Source: Comamonas odontotermitis (lineage in GTDB: Bacteria > Pseudomonadota > Gammaproteobacteria > Burkholderiales > Burkholderiaceae_C). Taken from it: DNA of 64,000 nucleotides. Positions 19,427 through 28,563 of this stretch are shown here, piece after piece; the first letter of the stretch is position 1, and each line of letters starts with the position of its first letter. The notes under the pieces are model-generated. The model saw nothing but the letters and a program-made list of their open reading frames with translations. It did not search any database and was not told where the DNA came from. Location: positions 4,017,001-4,081,000 of the forward strand of contig NZ_CP083451.1 of the NCBI RefSeq assembly GCF_020080045.1, in the 5' to 3' direction. The position numbers and the translations under genes were made by a program.

Positions 19427-19556
19427 GAGACTTGCCTTTTCCTTCAAGAAAAGGTGTCAACCTCCGGCAGGACGGGTCAACCAGAGGAAAAAAGGGAGGG
19501 CTGCAGTGCAAGTGCGTGCCCAATGAAAGCATGATTACTGATGAAACTTAGTCCAA

Positions 19557-20465
19557 ATGTTGCTAAGACACCTATTGCCTGCCGCTTCGTTGTTGGTCAT
19601 TGCCAACATCTGCTTTGCGCAAGATCAAACCTCCTCATCGGGAAGTTGGGACAAGATTAAAAATGCGCGCGCGATCACCATCGGATACCGACCGGACGGC
19701 CTTCCATTCTCGTACGCGATAGAAGGATCGAAAATACCGGTCGGTTATGCGATTGATATCTGCCAAGCGTTGGTCGCCAAGCTGCAGCAGGCCATGGCCA
19801 TTCCCCAACTCGACATCCGCTACCACGCCATCAATGGGCAGACGCGCTTTACCGATCTTGCCAGTGGCAAGATTGACATGGACTGCAGCAATACCACCAA
19901 CAACAGGGAGCGGCGTGAAACACGGCGCGTTGCGTTCAGCATGCCGTACTACGTGACAGGGGTACGCATCCTCACCCTGAGCAGCAGCAAGATCAACGAT
20001 ATGTATGGCCTAGAGGGCAAGCGCGTCATCACCAGCAAGGGCACCTCCTCCTTTCAAACGCTGAACAGCGTACTGAACAACGGCCTGAAGTTAGAGCATT
20101 CCGAATGCCTGCAGCACCAGGACTGCTTCAATGCAGTGCAGAACGGCATAGCCGACGCCTGGTTGATGGACGATGTGCTGCTGGCCGCCTATCGTGCACA
20201 GGCCGCCAAGCCCGAGCAGTTCAAGATCGTCGGCAAGCTGATGTCGATCGAACCTCTCTCGGTGATGATGCGCGAGAGTGACACTCGCATGAAGAAGGTG
20301 TTTGACGAAGAAATGCGGGCCATGGCGAGCAAACAGGAGATCGCCCGCCTCTACAAGAAGTGGTTTGAGTCGCCGCTGCCAGGCAAGCGCTTCAACCTGA
20401 ATACGCCGATGTCTTACCTGCTGACCGACATGTTGCGCTACCCCAGCGACAAGTTCGACAACTGA
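19557..20465 (+). CDS. amino-acid ABC-type periplasmic receptor, no transporter genes adjacent
   Basis: 302 residues with a signal peptide (cleavage near CFAQ, residue ~22). It has the family-3 solute-binding pattern: ITIGYRPDGLPFSYA, DICQALVAKLQ, MDCSNTTNNRERRE and MDDVLLAAY. It resembles GltI of the operon downstream but diverges strongly and stands alone, facing that operon across a shared bidirectional terminator. No clear ribosome site precedes the ATG, and an IS3 element ends 78 bases upstream, so its native control region may be displaced. Ligand (glutamate/aspartate-like) is inferred from relatedness. Confidence 0.8.
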   Translation: MLLRHLLPAASLLVIANICFAQDQTSSSGSWDKIKNARAITIGYRPDGLPFSYAIEGSKIPVGYAIDICQALVAKLQQAMAIPQLDIRYHAINGQTRFTDLASGKIDMDCSNTTNNRERRETRRVAFSMPYYVTGVRILTLSSSKINDMYGLEGKRVITSKGTSSFQTLNSVLNNGLKLEHSECLQHQDCFNAVQNGIADAWLMDDVLLAAYRAQAAKPEQFKIVGKLMSIEPLSVMMRESDTRMKKVFDEEMRAMASKQEIARLYKKWFESPLPGKRFNLNTPMSYLLTDMLRYPSDKFDN

Positions 20466-20585
20466 GCCTCAACAGGCCGCGCTAGCCACAGCTTTCGACA
20501 AAGCACCTACCGCAGCGGCGCAGGCAGAAAGCGACACGCGTCCAATGCATGCACTCCTATGCGTATGTCGTCACCAGTTACTTAA

Positions 20586-20676
20586 AAAAGAGCTGCCAGC
20601 GCACTCCTGTTGTGGGTTTTATGATGATTTTCATCTAAAACCCAAACAAGACAAGCGCTGGCAGCTCTTGTTTTTG
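20586..20676. terminator. bidirectional terminator, long form of the dispersed repeat
   Basis: Outer arms GAGCTGCCAGCGC (20590-20602) and GCGCTGGCAGCTC (20655-20667), inner arms GGGTTTTA and TAAAACCC, A run on the left and T run on the right. It separates the convergent receptor gene (19557) and gltL. Confidence 0.85.
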
Positions 20677-20689
20677 AAGCAGTACCGAA

Positions 20690-21427
20690 TCAGTGCTGCA
20701 GGATCTTGCTCAGGAAGTCCTTGGTACGAGGCTGACGGGCATCGGGGTTGCCGAAGAACTCGTCCTTGCTGCAGTCTTCGAGGATCTTGCCGCCCACGTC
20801 CATGAAGATCACGCGGCTGGCCACCTTCTTGGCAAAGCCCATTTCGTGCGTCACGCACATCATGGTCATCCCTTCATGGGCAAGGCCGATCATCACGTCC
20901 AGCACCTCGCCAACCATTTCAGGGTCCAGCGCGGAAGTGGGCTCGTCAAACAGCATCACGGTCGGGTCCATCGACAGCGCACGTGCAATGGCCACACGCT
21001 GCTGCTGACCGCCGGAGAGCTGGCCTGGGAACTTGTCCTTGTGCGCCATCAGGCCCACGCGGTCCAGCATCTTCAGGCCTCGGGTCTTGGCTTCGTCCGC
21101 ACTGCGGCCCAGCACCTTCATCTGTGCGATGGTCAGGTTCTCCGTCACCGACAGGTGGGGGAAGAGCTCGAAGTGCTGGAATACCATGCCCACGGTGCTG
21201 CGCAGCTTGGGCAAATCGGTCTTGGGATCGTGCACTGCGGTGCCGTTGACCCAGATTTCACCCTTCTGCACCGGCTCCAGTGCATTGATTGTCTTGATCA
21301 GCGTGGACTTGCCGGAACCCGAAGGGCCGCACACCACCACCACTTCACCCTTGCTGATGCTGGTGGAGCAGTCGTTGAGCACCTGGAAGCTGCCATACCA
21401 CTTGGAGACATTCTTCATTTCAATCAT
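20690..21427 (-). CDS. gltL: glutamate/aspartate ABC transporter ATPase
   Basis: 245 residues. Walker [11 protein letters not shown]-loop FQHFELFPH, signature [15 protein letters not shown], Walker [15 protein letters not shown] and switch VTHEMGF: a complete polar-amino-acid transporter ATPase. Last gene of the gltIJKL operon; the start lies 24 bases after the gltK stop. Ends at the bidirectional terminator. Confidence 0.93.
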   Translation of the reverse strand: MIEMKNVSKWYGSFQVLNDCSTSISKGEVVVVCGPSGSGKSTLIKTINALEPVQKGEIWVNGTAVHDPKTDLPKLRSTVGMVFQHFELFPHLSVTENLTIAQMKVLGRSADEAKTRGLKMLDRVGLMAHKDKFPGQLSGGQQQRVAIARALSMDPTVMLFDEPTSALDPEMVGEVLDVMIGLAHEGMTMMCVTHEMGFAKKVASRVIFMDVGGKILEDCSKDEFFGNPDARQPRTKDFLSKILQH

Positions 21428-21451
21428 TTGGATATCCTTTGTATTGCAGCA

Positions 21452-22123
21452 TCAACGGATGATGGCGATCTTTTTGTGCAGACGCTTCACAAACCACGAC
21501 AGCGTAAAGCAGATGATGAAGTACAGGACGGCAGCCGCCAGATAGGCCTCGACCGGACGGCCGAAATTCTTGCCTGCCACTTCAAAGCCCTTGAGCATGT
21601 CGTAGGCGCCGATGGCGTACACCAGCGAAGTGTCCTGGAACAGAATGATGGTCTGCGTCAGCAGCACGGGCAGCATGTTGCGGAAGGCCTGCGGCAGCAC
21701 CACCAGACGCATGTTCTGGCCGTAAGTCATTCCCAGCGCCTGGCCGGCATACACCTGACCGCGCGGAATCGACTGGATACCGGCGCGCATGATCTCCGAG
21801 AAATACGCCGCCTCAAACGCCACGAAGGTGATGATGGCCGACATTTCAGCGCCAATCGGCTTGCCGATCAACAAAGGCACCAGCAGGAAGAACCACAGGA
21901 TCACCATCACCAGCGGAATGGAGCGCATGCCGTTGACGTAGATCGTCGCTGGCACCGTGAGCAGCTTGTTGCCCGACAGGCGCATCAGCGCCAGCAAGGT
22001 ACCAAAGAAGATGCCACCCAGGGTCGCGATGATGGTCAGCATCACGCTGAAACCCAGACCCTTGATGATGAAGTTCTGGATCAGGTCCCAGTTGTAGAAG
22101 GAAAAGTCAAGATTCAGATTCAT
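21452..22123 (-). CDS. gltK: glutamate/aspartate ABC transporter permease
   Basis: 223 residues from the ATG at 22123, with GGGAGG about 8 bases upstream; an in-frame extension inside gltJ is rejected. Five membrane segments and the EAA loop (EAAYFSEIMRAGIQSIPRGQ) that contacts the ATPase. One base separates it from the gltJ stop, so the two permeases are translated together. Confidence 0.92.
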   Translation of the reverse strand: MNLNLDFSFYNWDLIQNFIIKGLGFSVMLTIIATLGGIFFGTLLALMRLSGNKLLTVPATIYVNGMRSIPLVMVILWFFLLVPLLIGKPIGAEMSAIITFVAFEAAYFSEIMRAGIQSIPRGQVYAGQALGMTYGQNMRLVVLPQAFRNMLPVLLTQTIILFQDTSLVYAIGAYDMLKGFEVAGKNFGRPVEAYLAAAVLYFIICFTLSWFVKRLHKKIAIIR

Positions 22124-22124
22124 C

Positions 22125-22880
22125 TCAGTGGCCTCCCGATCCGCCGGCAGTAATGAAGCCTGGAATGCGGCTCTTCTTTTCAATGAAAGCCATGATGCGA
22201 TTGATCACAAAGGCCGAGATCATGTAGAGGCCCGTCACTGCCAGGTAGACCTCGATACCGCGCGAGGTTTCTTCCTGTGCCTGCATGGCGAACAGGGTCA
22301 GCTCTGCCACCGACACGGCAAACGCCACGGACGAATTCTTGAAAATGTTCATCGCCTCGCTGGTGAGCGGCGGAATGATGATGCGGTAAGCCATGGGCAG
22401 CAGCACATAGCGGTAGTACTGGAACGTGGTGAAGCCCAGCGCCATGCCTGCATAACGCTGGCCACGCGGCAGCGCCTGGATACCAGCGCGCAACTGCTCG
22501 GCGATACGGGCAGAGGTGAAAAAACCCAGCGCCAGCACCACCAGCAGGAACCCGGGTACCTGCTTCAATACGGGGAAGATGGCCGGCACCACGTGGTACC
22601 ACAGGAAAATCTGCACCAGCAGCGGCACATTGCGGAACAGCTCCACCCATGCATTGCCAAAACGCACCGTCCATGGCCGGTCTGGCAAGGTACGCAATGT
22701 ACCGATGATCGAGCCGACGATCAAAGCGATCACCAGCGCACACAAAGACACGGAGACCGTCCATCCCCATGCAGACATCAACCAGTCCAGATACGTGATA
22801 TCGCCGTTCTTGCCGAAACAGCCTTGCACGACCTGGCGCTCGATGGTGTCTTCACAAAATACTTGCCAATCCCAATTCAT
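22125..22880 (-). CDS. gltJ: glutamate/aspartate ABC transporter permease
   Basis: 251 residues from the ATG at 22880, preceded by AGGTGG. It starts MNWDWQVFCEDT like other GltJ proteins, with five membrane segments and an EAA loop (SARIAEQLRAGIQALPRGQR). Works as a heterodimer with GltK. Separated from gltI by 124 bases that contain a hairpin. Confidence 0.92.
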   Translation of the reverse strand: MNWDWQVFCEDTIERQVVQGCFGKNGDITYLDWLMSAWGWTVSVSLCALVIALIVGSIIGTLRTLPDRPWTVRFGNAWVELFRNVPLLVQIFLWYHVVPAIFPVLKQVPGFLLVVLALGFFTSARIAEQLRAGIQALPRGQRYAGMALGFTTFQYYRYVLLPMAYRIIIPPLTSEAMNIFKNSSVAFAVSVAELTLFAMQAQEETSRGIEVYLAVTGLYMISAFVINRIMAFIEKKSRIPGFITAGGSGGH

Positions 22881-22950
22881 AGGGCCACCTCTTTTTTTGT
22901 CGTTGTAGCAATGTTTGGCACCGGCACGCAACTATCAATTACCAGTACCA

Positions 22951-22988
22951 ACAAAAACGCCCCTCCAAACCGCTGGTTGGAAGGGCGG
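22951..22988 (-). terminator. partial terminator between gltI and gltJ
   Basis: Minus-strand CGCCCTTCCAA pairs with TTGGAGGGGCG and is followed by five T. A leaky hairpin here would give more receptor (GltI) than membrane components. Confidence 0.7.
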
Positions 22989-23004
22989 TACCCGTGAGGT
23001 GTGC

Positions 23005-23907
23005 TTACTTGACTTCGTAGGCTTCCATCGGCTTGTCGTTAGGATGCTCCCAGGCTTCCTTGGTCGCAGCCGACAGTGGCAGACCCACCTTCACGTTGTT
23101 CGGTGGGATGGGTTGCATGAACCACTTGTCGTACAGCTTGGCCAGCGAGCCATCCTTGATCTGGCGCACGATGGAGTCATCCACGGCCTTCTTGAAGGCG
23201 GCGTCGTCCTTGCGCATCATGCAGGCGATGGGCTCGACCGACAGCACTTCACCAACGATCTTGAAATCGGCAGGAACCTTGGACTTGGAGATGTTGGCAG
23301 CCAGGATGGAGCCGTCCATGATGAAGGCGTCAGCACGGCCCGATTCCAGCATCAGGAAGCTGTCGGCGTGGTCCTTGCCCATGACTTCCTTGAAGGTCAG
23401 GCCATCGGCGCGCTTGTTCTTGCGCAGGGTTTGCACCGAGGTGGTGCCCGTGGTGGTCACAATGGTCTTGCCATTGAGGTCCTTGATGCCGGTGATGCCC
23501 GAGTTGGCTTTCACGGCAATGCGGATTTCTTCCACATAGGTGGTGAACGCAAAGGCTGCGTCCTTCTGGCGGGCCTGGTTGTTGGTGGTGGAGCCGCACT
23601 CCAGATCCACGGTACCGTTCTGCACCAGAGGCACGCGGTTCTGCGAAGTCAGCGGCTGGTACTTGACTTCCAGCTTGGCCAGACCCAGCTGCTTTTGCAG
23701 GTCATCGGCAATGCGCTCCGACATCTCGGTATGGAAGCCCACGTACTTGCCGTTGCCCAGCGTATAGCCCAGGCCCGACGATTCACGCACGCCCAGGGTA
23801 ATACTGCCGGAAGACTTGATCTTCGCCAGGGTATCACCCGCTTGCGCAAACGCGCTACCTGCAGCAACCGCTGCCACCGCAAAAGCCAGCAAATGTTTCT
23901 TCATCAT
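23005..23907 (-). CDS. gltI: glutamate/aspartate periplasmic receptor
   Basis: 300 residues with a signal peptide ending AFAQ (~22). Starts with a strong GGAGG site 6 bases before ATG 23907. Family features are LGVRESSGLGYTLG, FHTEMSERIADDLQKQ, LECGSTTNNQARQ and DGSILAANI. First gene of gltIJKL. Two relatives occur in this window (19557 and 44746). Confidence 0.93.
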   Translation of the reverse strand: MMKKHLLAFAVAAVAAGSAFAQAGDTLAKIKSSGSITLGVRESSGLGYTLGNGKYVGFHTEMSERIADDLQKQLGLAKLEVKYQPLTSQNRVPLVQNGTVDLECGSTTNNQARQKDAAFAFTTYVEEIRIAVKANSGITGIKDLNGKTIVTTTGTTSVQTLRKNKRADGLTFKEVMGKDHADSFLMLESGRADAFIMDGSILAANISKSKVPADFKIVGEVLSVEPIACMMRKDDAAFKKAVDDSIVRQIKDGSLAKLYDKWFMQPIPPNNVKVGLPLSAATKEAWEHPNDKPMEAYEVK

Positions 23908-24197
23908 CAGACCTCCAGAAAAATCAGTTTGGTTGTAGTCACGCTGTCAAAAACCATCAAGACACCAATGCGACAACCCGCGCGCTCGATTGTGCACCGG
24001 TCAGGCTAATGTGATGAGATCATGCTGACACATCTTCAGCAATTTAAATCCCATCATCATTGCCCATAGCATTTTCCAAAGAAAACCCTAAGCTCCGGCC
24101 TGCAAAAAATAAGCAATCCGTAAGCATTGCACAAAATAGTTGCGGGCCGTATTAGAAATTACCCTGCAAATCAGAAAAATAAATAGCGCTATCCATA

Positions 24198-25136
24198 TCA
24201 GGGATGGCGTGCGGGATTCCGCGACGACAGATAGTCCCACAGGGCCTGCGCACTGCTTTTGACGGAGTCCTTGGACTGCGGCTTTTCCCGGTAGACGCGA
24301 ACATCCATCTCCACCTCCCATTGCGCGGAACTGGGATGGTCTGCGCGGACCAGTTTCTTGGCCTTGAGCTCCTTTCGGACTGCACTTTGCGGCAGGAAGG
24401 CAATGCCATGACCTTCCATTGCCATCGCTTTCAGGCCTTCGGCCATATCGGTTTCGTACACGCGATCCAGATAGGCGGGCTCTGGCGCCTGTTTCAGTGC
24501 CAGATCGGTCACGCGGCTCAAATAAGCGCCAGGTGCGTAGCCCAGAAAGGGCAGGGGCACCTCCGAGGTGCCGGGCAGAGGAAACAGCGGCAGGCCGTCA
24601 AGCCCCGGCTTGCAGTATGGTGCCATGGCCTCGCAGCCCAGGCTCACCATTTCGTAGCGCTGCGGGTCGAGCTGGATGGGCTGGGATTCATGGTGGTAGG
24701 CAATCAGCAGGTCGCAACCGCCTTCGACGAGGCGCACCACCGCATCGTGCACGTTGAGCGCCATCAGGCGGCTCTTGAACAGGCCGAAATCATTGCGCAG
24801 GCTCGACACCCAGGCCGGAAAGAAAGTGAATGCCAAGGTGTGCGGCACGGCAAAGTCGATGATGTCCTTGCCGGAGGAGGCATGCACCCGCAGCATGGAG
24901 CGCGTGCTCTGCACCGCCTGCAGGATTTCAATGGCCTGGTTGTACAAGGTCTTGCCTGCGGGCGTCAGCCGGGTCGGGTAGGAGCTTCGATCCACCAGAT
25001 CCGCCCCGGCCCAGGATTCCAGTGCCTGGATGCGCCGTGAGAATGCCGGCTGCGTGACATGGCGCAACTGCGCCGACCGGCTGAAACTGCGCGTTTCCGC
25101 CAGACTCACAAAATCTTCAAGCCACTTGGTTTCCAT
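24198..25136 (-). CDS. LysR-type transcriptional regulator
   Basis: 312 residues from the ATG at 25136; longer in-frame starts have no family-like sequence. The winged helix-turn-helix is at residues 1-60 (FVSLAETRSFSRSAQLRHVTQPAFSRRIQALE), the ligand-sensing domain follows. It is divergent from the TRAP operon, the usual layout for a regulator of that operon, and lies upstream of gltIJKL on the same strand. Target genes are inferred from position only. Confidence 0.88.
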   Translation of the reverse strand: METKWLEDFVSLAETRSFSRSAQLRHVTQPAFSRRIQALESWAGADLVDRSSYPTRLTPAGKTLYNQAIEILQAVQSTRSMLRVHASSGKDIIDFAVPHTLAFTFFPAWVSSLRNDFGLFKSRLMALNVHDAVVRLVEGGCDLLIAYHHESQPIQLDPQRYEMVSLGCEAMAPYCKPGLDGLPLFPLPGTSEVPLPFLGYAPGAYLSRVTDLALKQAPEPAYLDRVYETDMAEGLKAMAMEGHGIAFLPQSAVRKELKAKKLVRADHPSSAQWEVEMDVRVYREKPQSKDSVKSSAQALWDYLSSRNPARHP

Positions 25137-25442
25137 GCGCGCATTATCCACACGCTTCGCACCGGCCCAACCAATGCAGCGCAATTTGCGGCGAAGCCAT
25201 TGGTCACTACGGCGACGTGTACCTTGCTTTCCGTGCATATGCGCAACGTTTGCGGGAAATTCATGGCATTTTGCCCTCCGCAACCGCGCCATAATCAGCG
25301 GCAACTGGTCTACCCACCAGGCAAATTTTGCTGGTTCAGCAGCCCATCTACCCGATTGCGATGGTCCGCCCACAAGGCGGCTTGTGTTTCATGCCTCTGC
25401 GTTTTGTCTGGCTCTGCCGAGCCTTTTTGGACCCCGGTTGTT
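25137..25442. other. control region between LysR gene and TRAP operon
   Basis: 306 bases between divergent starts. No repeat or terminator was found. A T-N11-A type LysR site is expected here but I could not choose one with confidence. Confidence 0.4.
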
Positions 25443-26036
25443 ATGACCCCACCTTCCTCCACCCGTCCGGGCGGCGCCGCCGCGCCTGACACATCCCCTC
25501 TCGCTCCCGCCACACCACCACCCGCCAAAGGTCTGTGGCTGGAGGACTGGCTCACGGTGCTGATCATGGCGCTCCTGGCGCTGATCACCTTTGCCAATGT
25601 CATCGTGCGCTATTTCACCGACGGCTCATTCGCCTGGACCGAGGAAATCTCCGTCTTCCTGATGATTCTGCTGGCCATGGTGGCAGGTTCTGCTGCCGTG
25701 GCGCGTGACCTGCACATCCGCATCGAGTACTTTGCCGACCGTGGCAACGCCCGCCGCCGCAAGGCCTTTGCCCGCTTTGGTGCACTGATGGTGGCCCTGC
25801 TGTTTGCTCTGATCTGCGTGCTCAGCATCCGCGTGGTCTACGACGACTACCGTTTTGAAGAAACCTCCCCTGGCATTGGCGTGCCGCAATGGTGGTACTC
25901 CGTCTGGCTACCGATTTTTTCGGCGCTGATCACGATCCGCGCGCTGGGCCTGTTCGCGCGCCAGGGCAAGGCCAGCTTTGAAGCACCGGCGGACGATACC
26001 GGCGACAGCACGGTCACCACCAAGGAGCTTGCATGA
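25443..26036 (+). CDS. dctQ: TRAP transporter small membrane subunit
   Basis: 197 residues from ATG 25443; upstream in-frame starts fall in the regulator control region. Four membrane segments (residues ~35-55, 70-90, 108-130, 150-170) after a Pro-rich N-terminus, and the family stretch FAWTEEISVFLMILLAMVAG. Overlaps dctM by four bases. The TRAP system moves a carboxylate using a sodium or proton gradient. Confidence 0.88.
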   Translation: MTPPSSTRPGGAAAPDTSPLAPATPPPAKGLWLEDWLTVLIMALLALITFANVIVRYFTDGSFAWTEEISVFLMILLAMVAGSAAVARDLHIRIEYFADRGNARRRKAFARFGALMVALLFALICVLSIRVVYDDYRFEETSPGIGVPQWWYSVWLPIFSALITIRALGLFARQGKASFEAPADDTGDSTVTTKELA

Positions 26037-27331
26037 TTGCCACGCTCCTGTTCATAGGCTTTATCGCACTGATGCTGATCGGCGTACCCATTGGTGCCGC
26101 GCTGGGATTGGCCGGAGCCGTGGCAATTGCACTGGCCAACGCCGATGCGCAATGGTTCGGCCTGCTGGCCGTGCCGCAGAACTTCTATGCAGGCCTGGGC
26201 AAATACCCGCTGCTGGCCATTCCGATGTTCGTGCTGGTGGGCTCCATTTTCGACCGCTCCGGCGTTGCGCTGCGGCTGGTCAATTTTGCAATTGCCATCG
26301 TGGGGCGTGGTCCGGGCATGCTGCCGCTGGTGGCGATTGCCGTGGCCATGTTTCTCGGCGGCATTTCAGGCTCGGGCCCTGCCAATGCTGCAGCCGTTGG
26401 CGGTGTGATGATCGCTGCGATGAGCCGCGCGGGCTACCCTGGCAGCTTTTCGGCCAGCGTGGTGGGCGCGGCGGCTGCAACGGACATTCTGATTCCGCCT
26501 TCGGTGGCATTCATCATCTACTCGGTGCTGGTGCCCGGCGCCTCGGTGCCCGCGCTGTTTGCGGCAGGCATGATTCCGGGCGTGCTGGCCGGGCTGGCGC
26601 TGATCATTCCGGCGGTATGGATGTCGCGCAAGCACAAGATGGGCGCACTGGAGTCGAGCCTGCCACGCCCACCGTTCTGGAAGAGCCTGCGCGAGGCCGC
26701 CTGGGGCCTTGCAGCACCGGTATTGATTCTGGGCGGCATGCGCATGGGCTGGTTCACCCCGACCGAAGCGGCCGTGGTCGCCGTTTTCTATGGCTTGTTT
26801 GTCGGCATGGTGATCCACCGCACCATCAGCCTGCGTGACCTGTTCCCCATCCTGCGCGAAGCGGGCGAGCTGTCGGCCGTCATCCTGATCGTGGTGTCAC
26901 TCGCCGGCATCTTTGCCTTCTCGCTCTCGACGCTGGGCGTGATCGACCCGATCACCACGGCCATCGTCAACTCGGGCCTGGGCGAATGGGGTGTGATGGC
27001 GCTCCTGATCCTGATGCTGATCACCGTCGGCATGTTCCTCGACGGCATTTCGATCTTCTTGATCTTTGTGCCGCTGCTCATGCCCATCATGCAGCACTAC
27101 CACTGGGATCCGGTGTGGTTCGGCGTGATTCTGACCTTGAAGGTGGCGCTGGGGCAGTTCACGCCACCGCTGGCCGTCAACCTGATGGTCAGCTGCCGCA
27201 TCGCTGGTGTGCGCATGGAGTCGACCGTGCGCTGGGTCGGCTGGATGCTGTTTGCCATGTTCTGCGTGATGGTGCTGGTCATTGCCTTCCCGCAGCTCGC
27301 CCTGTGGCTGCCTGCCAAGCTGGGTTATTGA
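26033..27331 (+). CDS. dctM: TRAP transporter large membrane subunit
   Basis: 432 residues, about 12 membrane segments. Typical DctM motifs: LIGVPIGAALGLAG, GGISGSGPANAAAVGG, PPSVAFIIYSVL and the C-terminal GQFTPPLAVNLMVSCRIAG. Start overlaps the dctQ stop (ATGA). Confidence 0.92.
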   Translation: MIATLLFIGFIALMLIGVPIGAALGLAGAVAIALANADAQWFGLLAVPQNFYAGLGKYPLLAIPMFVLVGSIFDRSGVALRLVNFAIAIVGRGPGMLPLVAIAVAMFLGGISGSGPANAAAVGGVMIAAMSRAGYPGSFSASVVGAAAATDILIPPSVAFIIYSVLVPGASVPALFAAGMIPGVLAGLALIIPAVWMSRKHKMGALESSLPRPPFWKSLREAAWGLAAPVLILGGMRMGWFTPTEAAVVAVFYGLFVGMVIHRTISLRDLFPILREAGELSAVILIVVSLAGIFAFSLSTLGVIDPITTAIVNSGLGEWGVMALLILMLITVGMFLDGISIFLIFVPLLMPIMQHYHWDPVWFGVILTLKVALGQFTPPLAVNLMVSCRIAGVRMESTVRWVGWMLFAMFCVMVLVIAFPQLALWLPAKLGY

Positions 27332-27385
27332 TAAAAACATGCAAAAGCGCTTACCCAGTAAGCGCTGATTGCTCACTTTTTAGTA
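27331..27385 (+). terminator. dispersed repeat acting as an intra-operon hairpin
   Basis: GCAAAAGCGCTTA and TAAGCGCTGATTGC form the stem, followed by a CTTTTTAG run. Located between dctM and dctP, where a leaky terminator or RNA stabiliser would alter the membrane-to-receptor ratio. Confidence 0.65.
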
Positions 27386-27406
27386 TTTCAACAAGGAGAC
27401 CGTCTG

Positions 27407-28444
27407 ATGAAAACCCGCCAATTCCTCGCCTCCACGCTGGCCGCAGCTGCTGCGCTCTGCCTTGCCGCTCCTGCCGTGCATGCACAGGGCAACTACAAGA
27501 GCGAATACCGCATGTCGCTGGTGCTGGGCACCGCCTTTCCCTGGGGCAAGGGCGGCGAGATCTGGGCCAACAAGGTGCGCGAACGCACCCAGGGCCGCAT
27601 CAACATCAAGCTCTACCCCGGCGTGTCGCTGATCCAGGGCGACCAGACGCGTGAATTCTCCGCGTTGCGCCAGGGCGTGATCGACATGGCGGTGGGCTCC
27701 ACGCTGAACTGGTCGCCGCAGATCAAGGAGTTGAATCTGTTCGCCCTGCCCTTTCTGATGCCCGACTATGCCGCCGCCGATGCACTGACGCAGGGCGAGC
27801 CCGGCAAGCGCCTGTTTGCCCGCCTGGAGAAAGCTGGCGTGGTGCCACTGGCCTGGGGCGAGAACGGCTACCGCGAAATCTCCAACTCCAAGCACGCCAT
27901 CAAGACGCCTGCCGACCTGAAGGGCCTCAAGATTCGTGTCGTCGGCTCGCCCCTCTTTGTGGACACCTTCACCGCGCTGGGCGCCAACCCCACGCAGATG
28001 AGCTGGGCCGATGCCCAGCCTGCCATGGCCAGCGGCGCCGTGGATGGCCAGGAGAATCCCGTGGCCGTGTACCAGGCTGCCAAGCTGTACACCGTGGGCC
28101 AGAAGCACATGACGTTGTGGGGCTACATCAACGATCCGCTGATCTTCGTCGTCAACAAGGACATCTGGAACAGCTGGTCCAAGGCTGACCAGGACATCGT
28201 GCGCCAGGCCGCCATCGAGGCGGGCAAGGAAGAGATCGCCATTGCCCGCAAGGGCATGATCGAAGCCGACAAGCCACTGGTCAAAGAACTGGCCGCCAAC
28301 GGTGTGACCGTGACCCAGCTGAGTCCCGCCGAGCGCGACGCCTTTGTGAAGGCCACCCGCCCCGTGTATGACAAGTGGAAACAGCAAGTGGGCGCCGATC
28401 TGGTCGACGTGGCAGAAAAGGCCATTGCTGCGCGCAAGCAATAA
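27407..28444 (+). CDS. dctP: TRAP transporter periplasmic receptor
   Basis: 345 residues with a signal peptide ending VHAQ (~26), preceded by AAGGAG. Family features: LGTAFPWGKGGEIWANKVRE, the conserved ligand-binding Arg region KGLKIRVVGSPLF and GAVDGQENPVAVYQ. The receptor is last rather than first in the operon. The ligand is probably a carboxylate; the neighbouring HpaI-type aldolase hints at a sugar acid or aromatic breakdown product, but this is inference. Confidence 0.9.
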   Translation: MKTRQFLASTLAAAAALCLAAPAVHAQGNYKSEYRMSLVLGTAFPWGKGGEIWANKVRERTQGRINIKLYPGVSLIQGDQTREFSALRQGVIDMAVGSTLNWSPQIKELNLFALPFLMPDYAAADALTQGEPGKRLFARLEKAGVVPLAWGENGYREISNSKHAIKTPADLKGLKIRVVGSPLFVDTFTALGANPTQMSWADAQPAMASGAVDGQENPVAVYQAAKLYTVGQKHMTLWGYINDPLIFVVNKDIWNSWSKADQDIVRQAAIEAGKEEIAIARKGMIEADKPLVKELAANGVTVTQLSPAERDAFVKATRPVYDKWKQQVGADLVDVAEKAIAARKQ

Positions 28445-28505
28445 AAGCTGGCCCCGCGCACAGGCGCGGGCTGTGCAATCAGTACAGAAAGCGCAAGAAG
28501 AACAA

Positions 28506-28535
28506 AGCCACCGGTTTGCGCCGGTGGCTTTTTTT
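28506..28535. terminator. terminator between dctP and the facing aldolase gene
   Basis: AGCCACCGG and CCGGTGGCT pair around a six-base loop; seven T follow on the plus strand. Confidence 0.85.
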
Positions 28536-28563
28536 CATGCGCGCAAGAGCGCGAACGGAGCAA

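Larger units (their letters stand above)
18151..19479 (-). mobile_element. IS3-family insertion sequence, complete (1329 bp)
   Basis: Ends read TGACCCGTCCT (left) and its complement AGGACGGGTCA (right), with a second shared block GGTTGACACCT inside each end. Both ends begin TG and finish CA as in IS3 elements. The flanks carry a 3-bp direct repeat ACC (18148-18150 and 19480-19482). Two overlapping transposase frames are intact on the minus strand. A related element with the same end pattern lies at 50601-51939. No host gene is interrupted. Confidence 0.92.

Noticed and set aside
24198-25373. Longer start for the LysR gene
   Set aside because: The extra residues before METKWLEDF are not family-like and use up the divergent control region.
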